From the NCBI GenBank assembly GCA_009692275.1, contig SHZL01000115.1, positions 1-8,389 on the forward strand: a stretch of DNA of 8,389 nt, given 5' to 3'. Below the pieces are notes generated by a model, which searched no databases, was not told the origin of the DNA, and saw nothing but the letters and a program-made list of their open reading frames with translations. The stretch comes from Lysobacterales bacterium (GTDB taxonomy: Bacteria; Pseudomonadota; Gammaproteobacteria; Xanthomonadales; SZUA-36). Position numbers and translations under genes: made by a program. Shown piece after piece: positions 1 through 5,938 of this stretch. Position 1 is the first letter of the stretch, and each line of letters opens with the position of its first letter.

Positions 1-1
1 T

Positions 2-694
2 CCGGTTGCAACCTACTATGACGACATTGTGCAACTCATGGCCCACAGCGAAGTGGCCAACACGCCTACCCTGAACGTCACCTTTGGCGAAATCATGGGA
101 GAAAACTATATTTATCAAACCATGCGCGCCTGGGACGATCCAAAAATCCGCGCTTTTGTCCAGGAAGTCAACTCGGGATACAGCGCGATCGACACACCTT
201 ACTCGGCGCCCCTGCATGTGCGCAACATGACCACATTACACGCGGTCGATGAAATCTGGGACATTGGCTTCCGTTCGGTCAGCCGCGCTGTGAAGAAGCT
301 GGACGATGCGGGGGTGCTGGTCAATACCGGCTCGCATGGACAGGTCTACGGCATGGCCATACACTGGGAAATGATTTCCATGGCGCAGGGGGGCATGAGC
401 AACTTCCGCATCCTGCGCACCGCCACGATCAATGGCGCCAAAACCCTGGGCGTGGAAGGCCAGATTGGTTCGCTGGAAGTGGGCAAGCTGGCGGATGTCA
501 TCGTGCTGGACGAGAACCCCCTGGAAGACATCAAGAATACCAACAGCGTGCACTACACCATGATCAACGGTCGACTGTATGAAAGCCTGTCGATGAATGA
601 AATTGGCAATTACAACCGCCCGCGCACCCGTTTCTACTGGGAATTGCCTGACTATCACGGCATTGACTGGAACGAAGCCTGGTCGGGACAGTAG
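2..694 (+). CDS. Amidohydrolase, C-terminal part (5' end outside window)
   Basis: The reading frame is open from the first complete codon to a TAG, so about 230 C-terminal residues are visible and the true start lies upstream. The end of a metal-dependent amidohydrolase barrel is recognisable: a GSHGQ stretch followed by a helix with HWEM, the ILRTATINGAKTLG helix, then the family's closing signature GSLEVGKLADVIVLDENPLE and a final MINGRLYES strand. This combination is typical of the large TolB-like proteins in which a PD40/WD40-like beta-propeller precedes an imidazolonepropionase-like amidohydrolase domain, usually about 1000 residues and often exported. That architecture is family knowledge; the propeller part is not visible here. 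The metal-binding histidines of the barrel N-terminal half are also outside the window, so activity cannot be judged. The substrate is unknown; a role in peptide or cyclic amide breakdown would fit the neighbouring peptide transporter but is inference. Confidence 0.85.
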   Translation, partial: PVATYYDDIVQLMAHSEVANTPTLNVTFGEIMGENYIYQTMRAWDDPKIRAFVQEVNSGYSAIDTPYSAPLHVRNMTTLHAVDEIWDIGFRSVSRAVKKLDDAGVLVNTGSHGQVYGMAIHWEMISMAQGGMSNFRILRTATINGAKTLGVEGQIGSLEVGKLADVIVLDENPLEDIKNTNSVHYTMINGRLYESLSMNEIGNYNRPRTRFYWELPDYHGIDWNEAWSGQ

Positions 695-702
695 CTAAGG
701 GG

Positions 703-724
703 CTCCGGGTAGCGGTGCCCGGCG
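703..724. terminator. Possible hairpin between convergent genes
   Basis: CCGGG (705-709) and CCCGG (718-722) can pair around an 8-base loop, with one further pair outside a mismatch. The hairpin lies in the 36-base gap between the amidohydrolase and the transporter, which converge. There is only a short TTT after it on the plus strand and no clear U tract on the minus strand, so it is at best a weak shared terminator. Confidence 0.3.
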
Positions 725-730
725 TTTGGC

Positions 731-2080
731 TCACTCCCCGCGGGGGAACTGCAACAGGCGCGTAAATGGCCGGCGGACCAGCACCACCAGCACAGCGCCA
801 ACCCCCACGATGGCGGCATGCACCAGCCAGAATTGTGCCGGTGACAAGACCTCATAGAAGCGGCCCAGCCAGCCGCTGATGAACCCACCGGCGAAAATGG
901 ATAAATAGTATGAACCCACCATCATGGCGTTGACTGCCGGTGGGGCTGCACGTGAAATCAAGGACATCATGATGGGGCCAACGTACATGAAGCCCACGCC
1001 CAGGATGAAATGAAACAGCACCGGGTAAACCAGGTTTACCTGATTCCCTCCAGCCATGTTCTCTCCCAGGGCCAGCCACAAAAATGCCGCGCTGTAAATA
1101 CTGCAGCCAAGAATGATCTTGCTGAAATCGCCCGGCTCCGTGCCTTTTTTGGCCTGTCGGCTCCACAGCAGCAGGACCAGCGGGGCTAGCACCAGGACCG
1201 CAAGGGAATCGATGGACTGGAACCAGGTGACGGGCACCAGCAGCCCGAAAATTTCGCGCGCCACTCTGCCCTTGACCCACAAAGGATAGGTGTTCCACAC
1301 CTGGGCTTGCGTGGCCCAAAAAAGCGCCGCGATGAGAATCAGCACCAGCACCGCCGCAATCACGGCGCCATCGCCCGGCTGCAACTTTGGGCGAGTGCCC
1401 TGGCCCCTGCGCACCTGGTCCGGCGGCAGGTATTTGCGCCCCTTGAGGTAAATGACGATGCCGATCAGCATGCCAAATCCCGCTACTCCGAATCCGTAAT
1501 GCCAGCCGTACAGCTCACCCAGCGTGCCGCACACCAGCGGTGCCGCCGCGGCGCCGAGATTGATGGCCACGTTGTAGATGGAAAAAGCCGAATCGCGACG
1601 CTGATCCCCTTTTTCATACAGGCCACCTACTTGTGCCGCCAGGTTGCCTTTGAGCAATCCGGAGCCAACGATCAAGGCCAGCAGCGCAAACAAAAATGCT
1701 GACTCCAGGGCCATGAGGAAATGACCTGCGGCCATCAACACCGCGCCCAGCAGCACTGCAGGGGTGCGGCCCAGAATGCGATCACCCAGCAAGCCGCCAA
1801 AAACCGGAGTGAGATAAATCAACCCTACATAAATACCAAACAGTTGTGTCGCCAGGGCCTGGATGGACAGGCTGCCAAAAACCGCTTCGACTGCCCGCTG
1901 CACGGCAGCAAAGCCGGCGACGTGTTCAATAGTTCCCGGATGCAAGAGATAGGTGGCCATGTACAGCACCAGCAGAGCCTGCATGCCGTAAAAGGAAAAA
2001 CGCTCCCAGGCTTCGGTGAATACGATGAACCCCAGTCCGGCGGGGTGACCAAAGAACGTACCTGGCGGGCGCGGATTCAT
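731..2080 (-). CDS. POT-family proton-coupled di/tripeptide transporter
   Basis: The 449-residue inner-membrane protein matches the POT/PTR2 branch of the major facilitator superfamily, which imports di- and tripeptides with protons. The hallmark ExxER motif is present at residues 23-27 (E-A-W-E-R) inside TEAWERFSFYGM. It is followed by YLTPVFGGLLGDRILGR (about 89-105), a GSGLLKGN segment with the conserved lysine at about 144, and the PTR2 signature region FSIYNVAINLGAAAAPLVCG (166-185). Hydrophobic segments run through the length, consistent with 12 to 14 helices. It has the normal length for the family and no lesion. The ATG overlaps the TGA of the upstream serine hydrolase (ATGA), and GGAAG about 8 bases before the ATG can serve as ribosome binding site, so translation is probably coupled. 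Context suggests it imports the hydrolase's substrate. Substrate range cannot be read from sequence; some relatives carry nitrate or amino-acid derivatives. Confidence 0.93.
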   Translation of the reverse strand: MNPRPPGTFFGHPAGLGFIVFTEAWERFSFYGMQALLVLYMATYLLHPGTIEHVAGFAAVQRAVEAVFGSLSIQALATQLFGIYVGLIYLTPVFGGLLGDRILGRTPAVLLGAVLMAAGHFLMALESAFLFALLALIVGSGLLKGNLAAQVGGLYEKGDQRRDSAFSIYNVAINLGAAAAPLVCGTLGELYGWHYGFGVAGFGMLIGIVIYLKGRKYLPPDQVRRGQGTRPKLQPGDGAVIAAVLVLILIAALFWATQAQVWNTYPLWVKGRVAREIFGLLVPVTWFQSIDSLAVLVLAPLVLLLWSRQAKKGTEPGDFSKIILGCSIYSAAFLWLALGENMAGGNQVNLVYPVLFHFILGVGFMYVGPIMMSLISRAAPPAVNAMMVGSYYLSIFAGGFISGWLGRFYEVLSPAQFWLVHAAIVGVGAVLVVLVRRPFTRLLQFPRGE

Positions 2081-3240
2081 TTCAGTGCTTCCACGACCGC
2101 GTTGAAGAAATCGTTGTCTTCGACGACCTCCGAGCCCAAAGGCATGGATCTCGCGCTCCAGACCACGATCACGACCCGCTCACGCGGATTGATATAAATG
2201 TATTGGCCGAAAAGTCCGCGGGCGCTGAATGCACCCACGTTTCTCGACCCTTCAGGCACTGGCCACCACATGAACCCATACTCGACCCGTTGGCCGCCAA
2301 TTTCCCGCGGTGAGCCAGATTCCAGGACCCAGTTTTCCGGCAACACATGCTCGCCAGCAATCACTCCGTCATTCATAATGAACAAGCCAAAGCGGCCGTA
2401 GTCTCGCAGCGTAGCGCTGATTCCGCTGCCGGCAACTTCCAGGCCCTCTGGAGAATCCAGCCACCACGTGGCATCAGCTTCCATGCCGATACGGGACCAG
2501 ATTTTCTCTGACAGATATTGTGCTACCGAACGGCCGGTGGCTGCACGCAACAGGGCGCCCACAACATGGGTTTCACCCGTGCTGTAATTCCATCGGGTTC
2601 CAGGCTGCGCGACGCTGGACAGACTGGCCATGAAGCGCATGATGGCGCCCGGCTTCTGTGCAATCTGCAGATCCAGCATTTTTCTGCGTTCAGAATCGGG
2701 GTTGGTGGGGGTGTCGTCCCAGCGCACGCCCGAGGTCATTTGCAGCAGGTGCCTGATGCTTACGTGCTCATACCCACTGCCCTTTAGCTCGGGTAAATAG
2801 CGGGTTAGCAAATCATCGATAGTGCCGATGCAGCCGTCCTGGATGGCCGTCCCCACCAGCGTGGAACTGATCGATTTGGCTACCGACATAGACATCCAGC
2901 GGGTTTGCGCGGAATTTCCAAAATAGTATTTCTCAGCCGCAATCTTGCTGTTTTTGAGCACCAGCAATCCAGCCACCCGGTTCAGGGAGAGATAATCCTG
3001 CAATCCATACATTGATGCATTGGATGCGAAATGGATACCACCCAGGGAGATTTTATTGACTTCCAGCGGTATGGAAGTCTCGCCGCGCACGGCGACACTG
3101 GAGGGAAAGAGCTGATCGATGTTGCGAAAAGTGGAGATGGCCAGGCCGGGATGCAGCTCGCCCGCATAGACACTGCGCACGTTTGCGACGGGCTCAACGC
3201 CGCTCTGCGGTTGCGGCACATTCTCTTTTTCTTCCACCAT
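2077..3240 (-). CDS. Serine hydrolase, beta-lactamase class C / NylB-like
   Basis: The 387-residue protein belongs to the beta-lactamase-related serine hydrolases (COG1680 type), which include class C beta-lactamases, family VIII esterases and 6-aminohexanoate-dimer hydrolase NylB. The nucleophile motif SVAK (S119, K122) and the second motif Tyr219 in NYSTGE are present, with about the spacing known for NylB. Further on are TWWLDSPEG (258-266), SGISATLRDYGRFG (272-285) and GLFGQYIYINP (342-352), all typical of the NylB-like branch rather than true beta-lactamases. No signal peptide is visible, suggesting a cytoplasmic enzyme acting on imported substrate. I chose ATG 3240 because GGCGGG sits about 9 bases before it; a TTG at 3249 is possible but abuts that GGCGGG. 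It is the first gene of an operon with the transporter (4-base overlap). The bond cleaved (amide or ester) and the substrate are unknown. Confidence 0.9.
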   Translation of the reverse strand: MVEEKENVPQPQSGVEPVANVRSVYAGELHPGLAISTFRNIDQLFPSSVAVRGETSIPLEVNKISLGGIHFASNASMYGLQDYLSLNRVAGLLVLKNSKIAAEKYYFGNSAQTRWMSMSVAKSISSTLVGTAIQDGCIGTIDDLLTRYLPELKGSGYEHVSIRHLLQMTSGVRWDDTPTNPDSERRKMLDLQIAQKPGAIMRFMASLSSVAQPGTRWNYSTGETHVVGALLRAATGRSVAQYLSEKIWSRIGMEADATWWLDSPEGLEVAGSGISATLRDYGRFGLFIMNDGVIAGEHVLPENWVLESGSPREIGGQRVEYGFMWWPVPEGSRNVGAFSARGLFGQYIYINPRERVVIVVWSARSMPLGSEVVEDNDFFNAVVEALK

Positions 3241-3290
3241 CAGCAGCAACCCGCCAAGACTATCGTCATCACCGTTTGACCCCGTGACCC

Positions 3291-3296
3291 AGTATA
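3291..3296 (-). promoter_or_regulatory. Candidate -10 element for the hydrolase-transporter operon
   Basis: Read on the minus strand this is TATACT, five of six bases of the sigma-70 -10 consensus, about 50 bases before the chosen ATG. No good -35 hexamer lies at 16-19 bases; the closest, TTGTCA (minus strand of 3321-3326), is 24 bases away. An activator-dependent promoter would explain the poor -35. Confidence 0.3.
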
Positions 3297-3332
3297 GAGG
3301 GCGGGTCTGGCGGCAGGGGGTGACAATCTGGG

Positions 3333-3349
3333 TTTACACGGTGTGTGAA
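3333..3349. promoter_or_regulatory. Candidate operator dyad upstream of the serine hydrolase
   Basis: The 17-base element is TTtACAC, GGT, then GTGTgAA: six of seven arm positions are complementary. It lies about 95 bases upstream of the hydrolase ATG and about 37 bases upstream of the candidate -10, where an activating LysR-type regulator commonly binds. The lysR gene ends about 95 bases further upstream. Binding by that protein is inference. Confidence 0.35.
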
Positions 3350-3416
3350 ATGCACCATGGGGTATGGGCCCAATGTGGGGGACCCTTGCGGCGGGGGCGC
3401 GTAGCCCTAGTGCCTG

Positions 3417-3440
3417 GCCCAAATGTCTGACCTTGGGGCC
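3417..3440 (-). terminator. Possible hairpin after the LysR gene
   Basis: GGCCCAA (3417-3423) can pair with TTGGGGCC (3433-3440) with one bulged base. It lies just 4 bases beyond the lysR TGA on the minus strand, the usual place for a terminator. No U tract follows, so it may be a weak or Rho-assisted stop, or simply an inverted repeat. The rest of 3241-3444 holds the dyad and -10 described separately and no credible gene. Confidence 0.3.
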
Positions 3441-3444
3441 GCCC

Positions 3445-4422
3445 TCAGCTGGGAGCGGGTTGTTCCTTGGCAATTTCTGCCACCAGCCACTCGCGGAAAC
3501 GGCGGATGGGTCGCACATTCCAACGATCACGCCGGGCGACGAACATATAGGAACCCATTGTAAGGTGCTCAAACGGCACCTTGCTGCCGGCCACTTCCAC
3601 GAGTTGCCCCGTTTTCAGGTCCCTGCTGACCACGTAATGATTGGTCAGGGCGATGCCACGACCGCGCCGCGCTGCATCCAGGGTCAGGTGTCCGTTAAAA
3701 AGCCGCAGGCCGGACAGGTCGAACTCGCAGTCCACGCCATGCGCCCGCAGCCAGGTTGCCCAGTCGTCGAAATTCTCCTCGTGCAGGAGTTGATGCTGCA
3801 GCAGATCAATGGGGGCTTCCACCTTTGCAGATTTGGCCAGGTATTCAGGACTGGCCACCGTAATGATGGAGGGGCTGGCCAGCTTGAGAGCTCGCACAGC
3901 GCCCGACGGTTGAAACAACGTGCCGTAATGTGAATCGAAGCGGATGTCGATGTCCGCTTCCTGCCGGTCAAAATTCGGCACGTCTTCGGTGGGGCGCAAG
4001 GCGACAGCGATGTCCGGGTTGGAAGCCTCGTAGGATGCAAGGCGTTCCATGAGCCATTGCACGGCAAAACCCGGCATGCACCAAATGTCAATGCAGCTGT
4101 TATCGCCGCGCTTCATCAGATCGATCGTGGCGTTGGCTATGTCATCGATGGCCTGGGCGATTTGCCGATGGTATTTCCGGCCTTCCTCGGTCAAAGCGGC
4201 TCCGCCTGCGGTTCTCTCCACCAGCCGGGTGCCGGTCCAGTCTTCCAGCTTGCGCAGGTGCCGGCTGACGACCGCGTGATTTCTGCGCAGTTCAGTGGCC
4301 GCTTTCCGCACCCCACCCAGGCGTGCTATGGCATCAAAAGCCCGTAGCGCCTCGAACGGTGGGACGGAACGGCGTGCGGGTGGCGTGGACGCCAGCTTTT
4401 TGCTCGAATCACCATTAGTCAT
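3445..4422 (-). CDS. LysR-type transcriptional regulator (GcvA-like)
   Basis: The 325-residue protein has the LysR layout. An N-terminal winged helix-turn-helix begins PPFEALRAFDAIARLGGVRK (21-40) and continues through the recognition-helix region NHAVVSRHLRKLED to LVERTAGGAALTEEGRKY (67-84). A linker and a two-lobed effector domain of the periplasmic-binding type follow (about 105-315), including EADIDIRFD (155-163) and the RRGRGIALTNHYVV stretch (252-265). These effector-domain features and the length resemble the GcvA subgroup. It lies 42 bases after the broken aminotransferase and 204 bases before the serine hydrolase, all on the same strand, so it is the likely local regulator of one or both. 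No Shine-Dalgarno sequence is seen before the ATG; a TATTCT ends 6 bases upstream and a near-palindrome lies just before that, so a leaderless, autoregulated transcript is possible. The effector is unknown. Confidence 0.92.
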   Translation of the reverse strand: MTNGDSSKKLASTPPARRSVPPFEALRAFDAIARLGGVRKAATELRRNHAVVSRHLRKLEDWTGTRLVERTAGGAALTEEGRKYHRQIAQAIDDIANATIDLMKRGDNSCIDIWCMPGFAVQWLMERLASYEASNPDIAVALRPTEDVPNFDRQEADIDIRFDSHYGTLFQPSGAVRALKLASPSIITVASPEYLAKSAKVEAPIDLLQHQLLHEENFDDWATWLRAHGVDCEFDLSGLRLFNGHLTLDAARRGRGIALTNHYVVSRDLKTGQLVEVAGSKVPFEHLTMGSYMFVARRDRWNVRPIRRFREWLVAEIAKEQPAPS

Positions 4423-4423
4423 A

Positions 4424-4450
4424 CTGGCAGAATAGCAGATTCGAGTCTGC
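4424..4450 (-). promoter_or_regulatory. Near-palindrome and -10 candidate directly before the LysR gene
   Basis: GCAGAtTCGAgTCTGC (4435-4450) is a 16-base palindrome with a single mismatched pair. On the minus strand it is followed at once by TATTCT, then GCCAGT and the lysR ATG. It would fill the spacer between -10 and -35, the position of an autorepression operator. As RNA it could also fold as a hairpin ending the aminotransferase transcript, but no U tract follows. The -35 candidate is poor. Confidence 0.35.
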
Positions 4451-4464
4451 GATTGAGGGCGAGG

Positions 4465-5763
4465 TCACATGACAGCTTTGACCGAGCGACGCAGTATTTC
4501 GGCAAATTCGTCCAGATGGGATTCGTCCACTACCAGTGGGGGAGAAATTACCAGCGCGTTGCCCAAACCACGTACCATCAGGCCGTTTTCCCATGCCTTG
4601 GCGAAGATCTTGACGCCAATCGGCATGGGGTCACCGGTGGGCGAAAATTCTACGGCGCCCAGCAGTCCATAGTTGCGGACATCAATGACCCCCGGCAGAT
4701 CCGCCATGCTGTGCAGGACGTTTTCAAAGTAACCGCCGATGTTCCCGCCCGCGCGCAAAAACAGCCCTTCCTCTTAATAGATGTCCAGGCAGGCGATGGC
4801 TGCGGCACAGGCCGTGGGATGGGCGGAATAGGTATAGCCGTGACTGAACTCGATACCCACGGGAGAGTCGCCAACAACGCTTTGATAAATGGCCTCGGAA
4901 CAAAAAACCGCACCCATGGGAATGGTGCCGCTGGTTAGGCCCTTGGCAGTGATCATGAGGTCGGGTGGCACATCGAATTCCTGAGCTGCGGAAAAAGAGC
5001 AGGTACGGCCGAACGCGCACACCACTTCATCAAAAATCAGCAGCACCCCATGCCGGGTGCAGATTTCCCTTAGCCTGTCCAGGTAGCCTGCAGGCGGAAT
5101 GATCACACCTCCGGCGCCTTGAATGGGTTCCGCAATCATCGCAGCCACATTCTCCGCGCCGTGAAATTCGATCAAATGTTCAAGCTCGTCTGCCTTTTCA
5201 AGGCCATGGGCGGGCAAGCCGCGGCTGAACGCATTGTTGTGGATGTCCAGCACATCGGCCAGGTGGTGCACATCGCCCCAGCGGCCAAACACGCGAGTGT
5301 TGGATGCAATGCCCCCGGTCGCAGTGCCGCCGAAATTTACCCCATGGTAGCCGCGTTCCCGGCCGATGAAGATTTTCCGGCCTTTCTGGCCCCGCGAGGC
5401 ATGGTATGCCAGCGCCATTTTGAGGGCAGTGTCCACTGCCTCTGATCCGGAATTGGTGAAAAAGATGTGATTGAGATCCCCGGGGGCATGTTCAGCCAAC
5501 CGCCCGGCCAATTCGAACGCACCGTCGTGGCCGAACCCAAAGGAAGGCGCGTAGTCAAGCTTTCTGGCCGATGCATAAATCGCCGCGGCCACGCGTTCTC
5601 GGCCGTGGCCCAGGTTGGTGCACCACAGGCCGGCGGTCATGTCGAGTACCCGCTGGTTTTCCTTGGTAGTCCAGTACATCCCGCTGGCTGATTTCAGCAT
5701 GCGCGGATTGGCGATGAAGGCCTTGTTCGACGTGAACGGCATCCAATGAGCGTCTAATCTCAT
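4465..5763 (-). pseudogene. Omega-amino-acid:pyruvate-type aminotransferase, broken by in-frame TAA
   Basis: This is a class III PLP-dependent aminotransferase close to beta-alanine/omega-amino-acid:pyruvate transaminases, which move an amino group from a terminal amine to pyruvate. Read through, it has 432 codons, the usual length. Its start RLDAHWMPFTSNKAF matches that subgroup. NSGSEA (104-109) binds the cofactor phosphate, GYHG (138-141) stacks on the ring, Asp245 sits in LIFDEV, and the Schiff-base lysine is Lys274 in MITAKGLTSG. Codon 330 (4774-4776) is TAA, after ACLDIY; the same frame then continues EEGLFLRAGGN to a normal TGA. The lost part includes VRGLGNALVISPPL, with Arg398 at the place of the substrate-carboxylate arginine, so the 329-residue product is probably inactive. 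ATG 5763 was chosen because AAGGA lies 8 bases upstream; a GTG at 5790 has no such site. All other motifs are intact, so the lesion is recent or a sequencing error. Confidence 0.9.
4774..4776 (-). other. Premature TAA codon in the aminotransferase
   Basis: The flanking codons are TAT before and GAG, GAA, GGG after, with no frame change on either side. A single substitution from GAA, AAA or CAA would create it, and acidic or basic residues are expected here in relatives (DIY-x-x-E-G-L-F). UAA is not a selenocysteine or pyrrolysine codon, so programmed recoding by those routes is excluded. Confidence 0.9.
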
Positions 5764-5822
5764 GACAGGATTCCTTGAAGTATTTCTCACAAGGGCTGAG
5801 CGCGAATGATCGGCGCGGCAAC

Positions 5823-5863
5823 AGTATATTTCGAGAGTGGTGTGATACGGGGGTACGAAACAC
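5823..5863 (-). promoter_or_regulatory. Candidate promoter/operator region of the aminotransferase
   Basis: The 175-base gap 5764-5938 must hold the aminotransferase promoter. Minus-strand TATACT (5823-5828) is a good -10, about 60 bases before the ATG, without a good -35. Next to it, GTGT (5840-5843) and TAC (5846-5848) are mirrored imperfectly by GTA (5853-5855) and ACAC (5860-5863), a gapped inverted repeat. Both the TATACTG word and GTGTG/ACAC repeats also occur before the serine hydrolase, which hints at shared control. Confidence 0.28.
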
Positions 5864-5884
5864 GCCGCAGAGGGTGAGGTTTAA

Positions 5885-5917
5885 GCACCGCCCCAAAACG
5901 GTGTTTGCTGGGGTGCG
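5885..5917 (-). terminator. Possible terminator after the beta-propeller gene
   Basis: On the minus strand, beginning about 20 bases after the propeller gene stop, GCACC and GGTGC can pair as an outer stem with C-rich and G-rich flanks. Alternatively CACCG and CGGTG form an inner stem (5886-5903) around CCCCAAAA (plus-strand reading). Only TTAAA follows, so the terminator is weak or absent. Confidence 0.3.
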
Positions 5918-5938
5918 CTTTCGGGCAAGACTAGCGCC

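Noticed and set aside
236..658. 140-codon minus-strand frame opposite the amidohydrolase
   Set aside because: The plus-strand frame has clear family motifs; this frame has none.
2077..3240. Serine hydrolase as an antibiotic-resistance beta-lactamase
   Set aside because: It has SxxK, but the later motifs are of the NylB/esterase branch, there is no signal peptide for periplasmic export, and no ampR-ampC type arrangement; resistance is not supported.
3364..3933. 189-codon plus-strand frame opposite the LysR gene
   Set aside because: No recognisable domain; it covers the conserved effector domain of the regulator on the other strand and is best explained as a shadow.
4724..5020. Alternative minus-strand frame across the nonsense codon region
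   Set aside because: A frameshift explanation for the aminotransferase break was considered, but the homologous sequence continues in the same frame on both sides of the TAA, so no indel is needed.
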